Shown here: positions 35,376 to 46,138 of the stretch, piece by piece
Numbering within the stretch: the first letter of the stretch is position 1
Layout of the letters: every line of letters starts with the position of its first letter
Source of the DNA: Nigrospora sphaerica
Taxonomy: Eukaryota > Ascomycota > Sordariomycetes > Amphisphaeriales > Apiosporaceae
DNA: 64,000 bases
Direction of reading: 5' to 3'
NCBI GenBank assembly: GCA_018287875.1
Contig: JAGVVL010000022.1
Span: forward strand, 1-64,000
Notes under the pieces: generated by a model
The model's database searches: none
Told to the model about the DNA's origin: nothing
The model's input: the letters and a program-made list of their open reading frames with translations, nothing else
Translations under genes and position numbers: made by a program

Positions 35376-36938
35376 CTAGTAAATTCTTGCCACACTAGGC
35401 CTCACCCATTGCACCTCGTCGCAAGCATATTTCCGCGCCCAGGCATCGACATGGTCCATGTTCCAGCCACTCACCATTTGGGTCTGCGGAAATGGCAACC
35501 CTCGGCTCTCCCCAGAACTACCCACAGTGCCCTCCACATCCTCCGCTATTGTGGCGCTGCCGAGGTCGAATGCTTCCCGCAACACGCATGTCCCGCGGTC
35601 GAGTTTATATTGGAAGCATCGGGTGTCCAGTTGACACGACTTCCGACATTCGAGGGAAGACCCTGCTTGTGTACGCTGATACTCCCCCGGCCCCCGTTAT
35701 CCCAGTTCACTCTCTCTCCATCCAAAGGCTTCCACTTGGCTCGTGTACGTTCAAAGAGATGGCGGAATAAGAGTGGTGTCTGGAGGCGGCCTGTTAGCAA
35801 AGACCAATTACGCGAGGGCTCCGAACCAAAGAGGAGAACCCACACTCCGTTCTCGTCGGTTCTGCTCCCACCGCCACAGCTTCACCATCTCCTCTGGGTC
35901 TGTTTTGTGCAATGTCAAGACAGGCTGGCACCAGTGGCCTAGCGAGTAGGGGATCCTATCCAACGGATAGGGATTGATCATGGGCCAAAATCCAGACACA
36001 CGGATCCCGACATGAAGCAGGGCCCAGCCTAGTACTGCGTCACCACAGCAGTCATGACGTACCCTGTCCTCCCAGCGTTGACTGAGGGGCGCCTCGAGGT
36101 AGTCCCCATCCCGGCCCACCTGGCGATGTAGTAGCTTTAGCATGGCCGCCTGGCTCAGAATAAAGCCTGAGCCGCCATAAGCAAAGTGGGACATCTCATC
36201 ATTCTTGATACCCCCAGGGGATGGGCTGCCGATATAAAAGGGTGTGTTGGCATCCAGGTTCTCCAGGAAGCGGAACAGGTTATCCCACACAATGTACGTG
36301 TCGGACTCGTAGAAGAAATACCATGGCTTGTGGGGTCGCATAGCCCACGCCCGTTCCACCATGGGCAAGAATTTGAACTTGTCCATGGCCCAACCATCAA
36401 GAAGATGTGCTCTTGCCTCTCCCTTCCGTAAGGTGCCTCTATCGTACAGCTCATGCATGCGGGTATAATTGGCGAACTCGGGGTTGTCCATGTGGTACGA
36501 ATCGGGGAGGTCGGCGAGCACATCATGAACAGGGTGGCCGGCAATCGTGTCGTCGACGTCGGAGAAGATAAGGAGGTCGTCAACACAGGCCGAAATGCTG
36601 GCAAATTGGGCCTTGATTCGTGCTGGGACGTCGAAATAGCCGGTTCGGAGAACGGGTTGGACAAGTTCGTTCACAAGCCGCTGCGGGAACAACGCACACA
36701 AGTCCTGGGTCGGAGTCTCGTCATGAACGGGACTGGATACCGGCCGGAAGTGGCTCACCGTGTCCCATCGGAAGTACATTGGCCGGGTTCGGCCGTCTTC
36801 GTTGGGTGCCTGGGGAAAGCGGTCGGGAGCCTCTGGTTTGGTCCAGAATGACCGGCGGGTAGTAATAAGCAAAAGAAAGAGAAGACAAGTTGTGAGGGAA
36901 AGAAACAAAAGCCTTCGAAGCCGCCCGCTGGATAGCAT
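35376..36938 (-). CDS. type II membrane glycosyltransferase-like protein (fringe/GT31-like), one frame break
   Basis: The start is placed at ATG 36938, just before a transmembrane anchor (LFLSLTTCLLFLLLITT); an in-frame ATG at 37019 is possible. The lumenal part has FSDVDDTIAGHPVHDVLADL, PWYFFYESDTYIVWDNLF with a DxD-like ESD, FYIGSPSPGG and FAYGGSGFILSQAAM, as in fungal fringe-like glycosyltransferases. An intron (reverse strand, about 35839 to 35791, GCTAACAG at its 3' end) joins to PLLFRHLFER. Downstream a Cys-rich PAN-like tail (LECRKSCQLDTRCFQYKLD) lies one base out of frame. The break falls within two G5 runs (35678-35690), so it may be an artefact. The predicted site of action is the Golgi, transferring sugar from a nucleotide sugar. 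The acceptor is unknown. Confidence 0.75.
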
Positions 36939-37709
36939 CGTGTCCCAATTGCACATGTAGTAGGCGGTCGACGGGCGAAGTGCGAAGACAGAAGGCGTCT
37001 TCTTACCGACGCCGTACATTGTGGAAATGGTACAGGTGGGTAAGTTGTTATAAGAAAAGGAAGGAAAGCATCAGTGAAAACACTCGTGCGCAGGATCCAC
37101 GAGCACAGAAGCATTACAGAACCATGAGGGGAAAGGGGAGAGAGAATCGTCTTCGGGGTTATTGCTTGGAAATGGGTCTTCCTGCTGCAATCCCTGCTGC
37201 GATCCCTGCTGCGTTGGAAGATCCTTGTCACACCGGCTGGCGTTTGCCATTTCCATTTCCAACCGACGGAATGGCAATTCCGCTATAAGGTTCTGGAGGG
37301 CCACGACCCGTCGTGTCGGTAGCCCACCGGCTGCGCCGCGTCCTAGCGTTACTCGAGAAAAACATTTGACTGTTGGTAGTCACGTCCACACCGATCGAGA
37401 CAACGAATTGAAAAGTGATCGGTGGCAGAGTGAATAATACTGTTATAGATATGGCGTTTCGAAGTCTCCGGGGTTAGAAAAGAGCAGTCCGTGTTTTTGT
37501 ATTGCAAACTACAATGTACCGTGCGGCAGGATTACTGAATTAACAATGAAGCCGAGGCCTTTCTTGACATGTTGAATGCCTAGGTAGACACCGGTCAGGC
37601 TGCAGGAAATATAGGGCCTACTTCGGCATGCTCGCCAACGTCAGAACCATTTATCCCCCTAAGCCCCGTGTAGAAGTGAACATTCTTTGCGACCTGAACC
37701 ATTCTGTAT

Positions 37710-38116
37710 CTAGCAGTCGATCGACACCGAAGCGAACAGAACGCTGTTACATCCGTCGCGTACAGTGTAGCTGTTGCCTCGGCAGTTGTTCCCACTCCAG
37801 GCCCGGACCTTGCACCCACTGCACCTTGTCAGAACTCTGCCTGCAAAACGTCTCGTATTACGCCAATGTGCGACTGACCTGTTGTCTGCGAAACAGAACG
37901 AACATTGCTGTATTGAAGGCATCGTTTTCCGCCTTGTAAAAGCGTCACGGTATCGACCTGGTTCGTGCAGGTATCGCCGCGGTAGACGCGGACGGTTGCC
38001 TGGCCCAGCGCTTTGACGGTGCCGTTGGTGTTGGCAGAAGCCTTGGGTGGAGTAGGCACAGCGCTGACAAAAGCGCCAGCGAGGACAATGATGGAAGTGA
38101 TGTGGAAGAACTGCAT
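37710..38116 (-). CDS. small secreted cysteine-rich protein
   Basis: The start is ATG 38116, which opens with a signal peptide (MQFFHITSIIVLAGAFVSA). An intron at 37878-37841 (GTCAGT...TTGCAG, only 38 bp) links exon 1 (38116-37879) and exon 2 (37840-37710) in frame, giving 122 residues. After the signal the mature protein has VRVYRGDTC, GKRCLQY, TRCSGCKVRAWSGNNC, DGCN and a final SIDC, seven Cys in all. Unspliced, the frame ends soon after the donor and loses the Cys-rich half. Its size, secretion signal and Cys content fit fungal small secreted proteins or effector candidates. The function is not known, and the intron is short even for fungi. Confidence 0.65.
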
Positions 38117-38519
38117 TTTGACGAAGGTAATAGGGAACAAAAGCGACTGTGGTGAAGATCGTAATCGAGTGTTGAAGCTAGTAGAATCCGTTGGACCTTC
38201 CGCTGAGACTGTGCACGGAAAGGAGAGCGGAGGAAACCATTTAAGTTGTCGGCTCTGATACAAGAGACCGTCAACCGTTGGCAAGCAGAGAGCATAGGTG
38301 AGCCAGCGAACCGAACCCTCGGGACGGAACACGGTCGATAAGCCCCCTTGGAAGGCGAGGGAGGGGTCTCATGAACATCGACCGGATCTGGCATACTTGG
38401 CGTTTTCCGGTGCAGTTTCCGGCCGCAGCAGCTTTTACTTGTGGTAACATTCGCCCCGTCACACATGGTCAAGATAGGTCACTAGGTATAAGAATCTACC
38501 ACGACTACACCCCGTCACA

Positions 38520-39090
38520 GCTCTTCTCGGTATATAGCAGGTTTCTGTCCTTCGTAGCTTCTGTCCTTCTTAGCTTCTGTCCTTCGTAGCTTCTGTCCTC
38601 GTAGCCCCTGTCCGTGGCAATATCTACCCTCGCAGCTTCCGCTTGTAGTTATTTCTCCGTGTATCGCGACTCGTTCATCGGCACTCACCGCGGCTCTCCT
38701 TTATATGCACAGTCGCTTATGGTAACAGAAGTCGCCATGTGGCGCGATGCTCTTTGTGTCGATGCCGGCTCAGCGGGGTCCGAGCTTCACGGGCTCTATT
38801 GTTGCAGCTGCTTCGTTCCATGCTTCACCTGCTTCTTTGTGGCTGCCGCCAGTGCCAGTACACACTGTGGGTATTTTCTTGACCCGGATCCGAAAGACCC
38901 TTGCACTCTTAAGTGTGACAATCGAGACCCTGGCCTAGAATCTGCTGTTGGTCCCATATCATGCTTTGTTCCGCAACTCTCTGTGGTCACCGCAACTTTT
39001 GTCCTTTGTAGCCTCTATGCGTAGCGCGCTTAATTCATCGGCACTCATCTCAACTATCCGTCCCGATCCTTCCGCTCTCTCTCCCACGAA
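38520..39090. repeat. inverted relative of the 23.3 kb repeat plus a local duplication
   Basis: TAGCTTCTGTCCTTCGTAGC occurs in tandem at 38540-38600, the reverse complement of the GGACAGAAGCT units at 23270-23480. Downstream, TTCATCGGCACTCA occurs at about 38675 and again at about 39033 in similar surroundings, indicating a duplicated block. Confidence 0.65.
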
Positions 39091-39487
39091 GCCGAGGTGC
39101 CGGATACGGAATGAACACGCCGGGCAAATCGGGAGAACCTATTAGAAGTACTCAAGTACAATGGAGGCTATTCTGTCACCACCGACTCGTTCAAATGTAC
39201 CTAGCGAGTCAGATCGAACCACAGAGGGATTCTGGGAGCACCGTCTTGCCGAGTAACCCGTCAGCCTAATGCGAGCGCGCACCCACGCTAGCCCATCTCA
39301 CTCCTCACCTTTCCCATTCAAACCTGAGGCATCGAAATCGTCGCCCTGATATATAGACAGCAAGACACACAGCCAGCCATCTGTATGACACAAAGACCTT
39401 CGACGCTGCGGTCTTCTCATTCCATCGCCTGCCCCGATCAGCAGCACCGTATCCAGCGAAAGCAGGCCCAGGTATAACACCATAGCG

Positions 39488-40141
39488 ATGGATATTTATA
39501 CCCAACAGCGCTGCGAGCCTGGGACGACCTTCACCGGCAAAACCAGTGCTATCCAGGAGCAATTCTATCGCCACAAGTCTATGGTCCCCCTCGGGGAACG
39601 AAAGAATTGGGTAGGCACCGTTTTCAAGGAGGACGACAACGCCAAGATCATCGGCAATTCTGCCTCCTTCGACATTGCCCAATACCCCAATAGGCCCCAG
39701 AGCGCCGCCATGTCGATGATACACCTCCTGGCCGTCCCGAAAGAGCGCATAGTGAACGGGCTGGACCTGAAGCCCGGAAATGTCGGCATCATCGACCATA
39801 TGATCCAGCTCTTCGAAGATCTTTGGGGCCAGCCTGACGCGAAACGCGCCATTATCGAACACCAGCGAGCAACCATCACAGCCCATGGCGAGCAAGCTGG
39901 CGATCACACTGCTAAGGACCTGGCCCTGAAACACTTTAAAGAGCTCGAAACTGATGCCTATCGTCTCAACTTTGACGACTTTTGTTTCGGACTCCATCTT
40001 GGCCCCGACGCAAGTGTGCCAGACCTGCACTTGCACATCATTGCCATCACGCCTACGTTACGGAAGTACAGCACCTTCGAGCACGATAATAAGACCAAAG
40101 ACGCTACCGAGGTGCGCGATATTGTCCGCGGCCGTTGCTAG
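39488..40141 (+). CDS. HIT-like (histidine triad) family protein
   Basis: This is a single-exon frame of 217 residues. The HIT core is visible as MSMIHLLAVPKERIVNGLDL around residue 75 and FGLHLGPDASVPDLHLHIIA around residue 180. The second and third histidines of the H-x-H-x-H triad are present, while the first position is Asp, a substitution that may reduce nucleotide hydrolase activity. Proteins of this family bind or hydrolyse nucleotide-containing compounds. Length and C-terminal sequence are typical of fungal HIT-like proteins, so the gene looks complete. A TATATA lies near 39350. It stands alone on this strand, with LINE debris downstream. Confidence 0.75.
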   Translation: MDIYTQQRCEPGTTFTGKTSAIQEQFYRHKSMVPLGERKNWVGTVFKEDDNAKIIGNSASFDIAQYPNRPQSAAMSMIHLLAVPKERIVNGLDLKPGNVGIIDHMIQLFEDLWGQPDAKRAIIEHQRATITAHGEQAGDHTAKDLALKHFKELETDAYRLNFDDFCFGLHLGPDASVPDLHLHIIAITPTLRKYSTFEHDNKTKDATEVRDIVRGRC

Positions 40142-40234
40142 GTCCTGTAGGCCTGATGTACAATACTTGTTGCTAGCTCTGTTGGTACCGGCCTTTGCTT
40201 TCCACGTCACCGCGCATGCTCGCTTCTTCGAAAC

Positions 40235-40580
40235 CTTTCGGACTAACACTAGAACAGCTCCTAAGAGCCCAAAACCAGGCCTACATAATTCAGAACCGGG
40301 CCCAGAAGCAAACCATCTAAGAGCTGCATCGAGAGCTGCAAGGACTGGTCCGGAAGCACGCCGACCTTGAGAAGAAGCACACCAATCTCGGCATTGAGAT
40401 CGTTTGGAGGCAAATCGACAGCGCTGGCGAGCTTCCCCTAGCCGAGACCCCTGTTCAGTGGTACGACTTTGTTCGCGAGGCCTTCACTCGGTGGCAGCTC
40501 CAAACTTGGCACCATGGGCAACAAGCATCCGGCCTTCCCCGTTTGGACCCTTGCAGCATGAATATATGCGAGTTAGTGCC
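40235..40580 (+). pseudogene. coiled-coil gene remnant with an in-frame TAA
   Basis: The forward frame reads LTLEQLLRAQNQAYIIQNR, a stop at 40318-40320, then ELHRELQGLVRKHADLEKKH and WYDFVREAFTRWQLQTW. The sequence on both sides of the stop has the same charged helical character, so the TAA probably replaced CAA. The family is not recognised. It lies between the HIT gene and the 3' tail of LINE-A. Confidence 0.45.
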
Positions 40581-40601
40581 TATTTACGGATACGAGGACA
40601 G

Positions 40602-40620
40602 ACAGACAGACAGACAGATG
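40602..40620. repeat. (CAGA)n microsatellite at the LINE-A 3' end
   Basis: GACAGACAGACAGACAGA lies just beyond the LINE-A 3' untranslated region when read on the reverse strand. It is probably the element's tail. Confidence 0.7.
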
Positions 40621-40804
40621 TATTATCGCCGTACTGGGACAGTGTCCCGCCTCCCGAGGGGCATCTGGCGTGCGAGAGTCTATCTACATGTACACGAGGT
40701 AACCCGCATGTCAAGCCCAATGGCAAACCTTTGGTCAACCCGTCTCCGTGGCTCCTCCGTGCGAGCTCGTTCCCGGCGCTTTCTCCGTCTGGATAGCTAC
40801 TGCT

Positions 40805-42301
40805 TCATGTAAAGTGCCCTCTACGGCCCACCGGTGGTGGGCATATGTCTTCATAGTATTTCGTCAGCGACACGAAGAGCTCGAACTTCTCCGGGTCGTG
40901 TATCAGCCGTTGCCAGTATTCCTTTAGGGTTTTCGGTTCGGAGTCGAACTTTGGCCATCGGGCCTGGTGTCGTCTCGTTTTCGGGCAGTGAACTAGATGC
41001 TCCGGTGTTCGTAGCATGCGGCATGCGCAACGGTCGTTCTGGAGGTGTCGGAACTTCTTATGGTACCAGTCGAAGTCTCCATGTCCTGATCTGATCGCGA
41101 GGTTATGGAGTGTCTGTCTAGGGAAGTCCAGCTCCTTTGGGGCCTTAAGAGTAGCCTCAGTGAATCCAAGTTCTCGGTAGCGCTTGCATCCCTGTGAGGC
41201 TTCCTCCCACCATGTGGCGAACTGTTTCTTGATGGTTATTTTCCGGAGCCGCTTTACGCCTGCGTACGTAGCCTGGGTTACGCGGTCTTCTAGGAGTGCG
41301 GCGCCTTCCTTCGCTAGCCTGTCGGCCTCTTCGTTTCCTTGGATTTTCTCGTGGCCCGGTACCCATCGGACGCGGACATCCGCTATAGTCGCTAGCTCCT
41401 GGAAGTCGAGGAAAACTTCTTGTGAGCTCGTCGGTACGCTTCCCGTGAGGCCCTGGATAACCGACGTGTTATCTAGGCAAACGTGGATTGTCGCGCCTGG
41501 GTCGATTCGATAGGCTTGGCGTAGGCACTGCCACGCTCCGACAGCCTCTCGGTCGAAGACCTCCGCGAGGCCTAGTCGGCCCTTGCCCTGGCTGATTTTC
41601 CGCCTATCCCTGTAGATGGCAAAACCCCAGCCGACTGTCTCTCCCGGTCCCTTCGACCCGTCCGAGAAGACGACGAGTTGGGTGTCGGGAAGCTTAGACT
41701 ACCATGCGGCGAACTCTTTCGCCGCTGTCTTCTTGTCATTCTGCGGCTCCTGCTTCGGCTTGTCTCTCTTCGGGAGGTAACACGGCCTCGGAATATCGGG
41801 CAGGAGTCTAGCTGCTCTCTGGAGTCTGGTCCGTGCTGGCTGTAGGGAGCCGTAGCCAATGCCAGGAGGGTACGGCCGCAGCGCTGTACGCGCCGTCAGT
41901 ATGTGGTCTTTGTCCATTGACTGGAGCCGTTGTCCGAAGCGATAGAACGCCGTTTCTAGCGCGATTCGTGCCGTTGGAACACCTGCATTCCTGTAGAGCG
42001 TGGCTGTCGGTGTTGTCTTCCATACAGGTAGGATGGCCCGTACAGCTTCCCTTAGAACCCTGTCTATTTCATCCATATGCGCTTCTTGTCGGGTCGGCAC
42101 TTCCAAATCGAGCTGCCGGCTCGCTGTCTTCCGGTTCTTCCTACGCCCTTCGTACCATGCCTCAGACCAGTAGGTGAGGATAGGGAGGACGCAAGTGAAT
42201 ATGACCTTCCTGAGGGCCCTTGGCGGGGGGCCTCGCTGGGTGTTTGCTAGGCTCCAAAAGTGCTGGACGACAATCCGGGCCTGTGCCGCTCTCTTCTTCA
42301 C
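40805..42301 (-). pseudogene. LINE-A connection, RNase H and zinc knuckle, with in-frame TAG
   Basis: The frame has KVIFTCVLPILTYWSEAWYE and then runs to a TAG at 41699-41697, after which the same frame carries RNase H with LVVFSDGSKGPGETVGWGFA (catalytic Asp), an Asp in CLDNTSVIQGL, and VRWVPGHEKIQGNEEADRLA (His and Asp). A Cys/His cluster (CRMLRTPEHLVHC) lies near the C-terminus. RNase H catalytic residues therefore persist although the chain is interrupted. Confidence 0.85.
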
Positions 42302-42331
42302 GTGCTCTGTGAACCGAAGCTTCGCGTCAAA

Positions 42332-42748
42332 TCAGACGCCGAGCCACCGTACGGGCTGATCTGAGGCATAGATAGTAAGCCCATGGTCTCGTGCCGTGAC
42401 GCTAGGAAGTTCTTCCGAGTTCTTTGCGCGTGTGAAGTTGAGGAGCTCGCTCTTTTCCGGGTCGATCGTGACTTTATTCTCTTTGCCCCAGTTTAGGACG
42501 TCGTTCAGGTCCTCTTCGAGCTGTCGTGCGTTTTTCTGGAGGGACTTGCTTGCTCGATAGAAGCATATGTCATCTGCGTATCCAAATCGGTGCCTTGTAT
42601 CCTCCAGCAGAATGTCTGCGATATAGAGAAGAAAGAGGACGGGGGACGCAGGCGATCCCTGTGGCAGACCGCACTGGATCGCCTGTGGCGCTGTTGTGAC
42701 GTTGTCGAGTCGGATCTGTGCTTGTCTTTCTTCCATGAAGGAGCCCAC
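42332..42748 (-). pseudogene. LINE-A reverse transcriptase palm
   Basis: GLPQGSPASPVLFLLYIADI and FGYADDICFY (catalytic Asp pair) are intact, followed by LNWGKENKVTIDPEKSELL and the RWLGV block typical of LINE reverse transcriptases. The stretch between this frame and the fingers frame (about 42750-43045) retains homology but is out of frame. Confidence 0.9.
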
Positions 42749-43045
42749 GAACTTGACCAGCTGGGTGGCCCAGCCCTGTTACCTCATACGGAGCATGAGC
42801 CGCCTCTTAAGAGTGGCGTCAAATGCACCGTTCACGTCCACGGTAAGAATCGAGGCCGTGCCTCTATTTTCGAGGGAGTGCTCGATCTCATGTGTGAGAC
42901 AGGCGAGAAAGTCCGAGACTGACCGTGTCGGTAAGGCACCCGCCTGTTATGGGCGGACCACCTTGTATAGGAGCGTGGTGTTCGTTATTCGTCTAGCTAC
43001 GAGTCTCTCGAGGCCTTTCCCGAGGCAGGAGAGAAGCGCGATCGG

Positions 43046-43640
43046 TCACCAGGAGCGGGGATTCGAGAGGTCTTTCTTATTTAGCTTCCGGAGCATCACG
43101 ACCTCGGCTGTGCGGAAGGGGCGTGGGTGGTGTCCTATCCGTAGGCAGGCTTGGAAGAGTGCTCGGACCGGTTCTTGGATAGCCTGCCAGCACGCTTTCA
43201 ATAGCCGTACGGAGATACCGTCGGCCCCTGGCGAGGTGCTCTTAACCGCGATCGTGGCGGCTGCCAGTTCTTCTTTAGAGATGTGGGTACTCCAAGGTAG
43301 GATGCGCCGTGGTACCGTTGGGATCTCGAAGTGGTCGTCCTCGAGGTCTTCAGCATCCGTGAATCGCTCTAGGAGGGCCTTGCGTAGAGCATGCGCCTTC
43401 TCTTCCGTGTCTTCGATCGTCCTGTCCTCGATCACTAGGGAGGCGCTTGGAGGGCGGGTTGAAGCTTATGTTATTGCACGACCTTGTATAGGTCTTGATC
43501 GGACTGGATCGAGTCGATTTGCCGTCGCCAGTACTCCCACTTTTCCTTCCGTACTACCGCGAGGAAGTGTCTTCGTTCTTCTAGGCGCCTCCAGTCCCCT
43601 TGGTGGTACCTTCTCGCTTGTCGAAACGCGTCCCGGGTTA
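43046..43640 (-). pseudogene. LINE-A pre-RT and reverse transcriptase N-terminal part
   Basis: The frame from about 43640 has a basic helical region (TRDAFRQARRYHQGDWRRL, then KEKWEYWRRQID) that precedes the reverse transcriptase in LINEs. A second frame from 43435 carries ISKEELAAATIAVKSTSPGA, DGISVRLLKACW and PRPFRTAEVVMLRKLNKKD, the fingers blocks. It ends at 43046 where the consensus would continue with the YRPIS region. Homology resumes further down in another frame. Confidence 0.8.
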
Positions 43641-44486
43641 CTACCCACACTCGGGAAGGTACTGGAGTCGGTGGTGGCTGAAAGGCTCTCATACGTGGCC
43701 GAGACGCACGGGTTACTACCGACGAACCACTTTGGCGCGCGAAAGCGTCGGTCAGCAGAACAGGCCCTACTACTACTCCAGGAACACATCTATAAAGCAT
43801 GGCGACGCCGCCAAGTCGTCAGGCTAATCAGCTTCGACGTGAAGGGGGCCTATAACGGCGTATGTAAGGAACGGCTTCTCCAGAGATTGGTAGCACGGCG
43901 AATCCCAGAGGGGCTTGTGCGATGGATCGACGCGTTCTGCTCGGGACGCACGGCAACGATTGAGGTCAATGGGCAGAGTTCCCAACCCCGAGCGCTCCCC
44001 CAAGCTGGGCTGCCGCAAGGGTCTCCGCTCTCCCCCATCCTCTTTCTTTTCTTCAACGCCGACCTCGTACAACATCCAATTGACCGAAATGGAGGCGCGA
44101 TCGCTTTCGTGGACGATTACACGGCATGGGTGGCAGGACCCACGGCCCAAGTCAACCGCGAAGGCATCCAGAAGATTATCGACAGAGCTCTCACATGGGA
44201 GAGACGAAGTGGTGCGACCTTCGAGGCCGAAAAGACTGCGATCGTCCACTTCAGCCGGGAAGCGGACCGAGTCGACGATATCCCCTTTATCATTAAAGGA
44301 GAAGCCGTCTACCCTAAAGAGGAGGCCAAAGTGTTAGGCGTCATCATGGACGCGAAGCTACGGTTTAAGCAACACATTGCCAGGGCATCCAACAGAGCGC
44401 TGGAGGCAGCACTCGAGCTGAAGCGGCTAAGCGGTCTTCCCCAGCGACCGCGCGACAGCTGTTTACCGCGATGGTGGCACCCGTAG
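43640..44486 (+). pseudogene. LINE-B reverse transcriptase, 5'-truncated
   Basis: Blocks are FGARKRRSAEQALLLLQEHI, LISFDVKGAYNGVCKERLLQ (catalytic Asp), GLPQGSPLSPILFLFFNADL, AIAFVDDYTAWVAGP (catalytic pair as VDD) and AKVLGVIMDAKLRFKQHI. The fingers region before GKVLE is missing. The frame changes at about 44470, where the connection region begins in the next frame. Confidence 0.88.
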
Positions 44487-45823
44487 TGGACTACGCTTCC
44501 AATGTTTGGCGATACGCGTGTGTCACGAGACTGGTGCCGGCGGTGACCCGGGTGCAGAACGTGGGCGCGCAAGCGATCGTCGGCACATTCGGGAACGTAA
44601 CCACAGCGGTGGCCGAAGCCGAAGCCAGCATCCCGTCGGTGGAGGACCGGTGGGCTCGCCGTGCCTTGAAGCTTTGGATTGATGTCTGCATACTGCCGAA
44701 GACCCATCCCCTTCGCACCGTGGGGTTCCGAATGTTCACGCGATTTGTGCCCCCTATGCAACGGCTGGCCTGGGACATGCAGTCCGTCCCGGTCGACCGG
44801 ATCGAGACTATCCACCCATTCGCAATCGAGCTATGGAAGGAACGGGTGGCGACCTCAGTAGAGGCAGACGACCCCAACCTCGCCGAGCTAGCGCAGGCTG
44901 GCTGGGCGGTACGGATCGCCACGAGTAGCTCTGCCAGGAACGGGCTCGTCGGCATGGGCATTGCAACGCGACTCCCCGACTCGGTGTCCGGCGCCGAACC
45001 GTTTACACTGAAATCGATGACGCTAGGCGCAAGAGAAGAGCAGAACCCATACACGGCCGAGCTGGCGGCGCTAGCAGACGCCCTACACTCGCTGCCGGGG
45101 CGTATGGCCCACAGGGTCATAGCGATCTTCACGAACAACAAAGCCGCAGCCCTAACGCTCCGTCGCCCCCAACAACAATCGGGCCAAAGAGAGGTCACGC
45201 GCATCTACGAAGCGATTCAAGAACTGAGACGTAAAGGGAACAGAGTCAAAGTGCTGTGGGCGCCCCCCGATATCGAAGTTCTCTCGGGGCTCGCTCGGAT
45301 GGCGAAATGTGCAGCGCAGCAGAGCACGTTGCCGAACTCTAGCCCAGCAAATAAATCGTATCGGGCTAAGGCAACCACATTGAATAACGCAAGACGGGGA
45401 CAACAAGCCAATAGGTCGCTTCCGGATAAGAGCGGCATGTTCTCGAAACGAGTGGACGCCGCTCTCCCAGGTCCGCACACGCGCTTACTCTACGATCCGT
45501 TGTCATACCAAGAGGCACGCGTGCTCATCCAACTACGGACGGGTAAGGCGCGACTGAACTTTTACCTAGCACAAATTGAAGCCGTTCCGTCGGCGGAGTG
45601 CGCATGCGGCCAAGCAGAAGAAACCGTGGAGAACTTTCTGTTCCGATGCCAACTGTGGACAAGGCACCGAAAGCAGCTGCTGGAGTGGACAGAGACGAAA
45701 AGAGGGAACCTATCCTTTTACCTTGGAGGGAAGGAAAAGAACGAGGAAGAGAATTGGAAGCCCGATCTGGATGCCGTCAAGGCGACGATCAAATACGCCA
45801 TGGCCACAGGCCGGCTTCAGTAG
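44471..45823 (+). pseudogene. LINE-B connection and degenerate RNase H
   Basis: The 450-codon frame opens with MVAPVVDYASNVWRYACVTR, the usual post-RT block, and goes on to an RNase H-like domain. The first catalytic block reads VRIATSSSARNGLVGMG where related elements have TDGS, and the third reads FTNNKAA where TDN is expected. The late His/Asp block (PGH..NE.AD) is also lost. The enzyme core is therefore probably dead although the frame is open. The C-terminal AECACGQAEETVENFLFRC matches the zinc-binding end of these elements. The stop is at 45821-45823. Confidence 0.85.
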
Positions 45824-46138
45824 AAGAGGGGATGAAGTAAAAGTGCCGCTTGATCGGCACTTACTGAGGCAGCCCGAAAGCAGCTCTGCGCTTAAATACT
45901 AACCTAGCAGGTCGCGCTTCAGTCGCCGCGGATAGGACTCTGAACACTCGGGGAAGCGGCCCCGAGTAGATTTGCTACTAACGGCTCGACGAGCCAGGCA
46001 GGGTGCATCTAGGGAGCAATTGGAAAGACCGAGCGAACAGTATGACAGGAAGGGCTTTAGGGAGTGCTGACGGTAGTGTCAGATGGGGTCATGTAGCTAG
46101 CGATAGTTGCCCTCTAGGGTCATCCCGGGCGTAATAAA

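Larger units (their letters stand above)
40599..43640 (-). mobile_element. LINE-A, Tad-like non-LTR retrotransposon, 5'-truncated and decayed
   Basis: The reverse strand encodes in order a pre-RT region, reverse transcriptase with a YADD active site, a thumb/connection region, RNase H and a terminal zinc-binding motif, as in Tad1-type fungal LINEs. Frame breaks and stops separate the parts. The 3' end probably coincides with the CAGACAGA simple repeat at 40602-40620, since LINEs of this group often end in short tandem repeats. The 5' end meets LINE-B at about 43640. Confidence 0.9.

Noticed and set aside
42696..43640. Forward frame continuous with the LINE-B reverse transcriptase
   Set aside because: Before about 43640 the sequence is the antisense of LINE-A; only the part from LPTLGKVLE onward is homologous to a reverse transcriptase in this strand.
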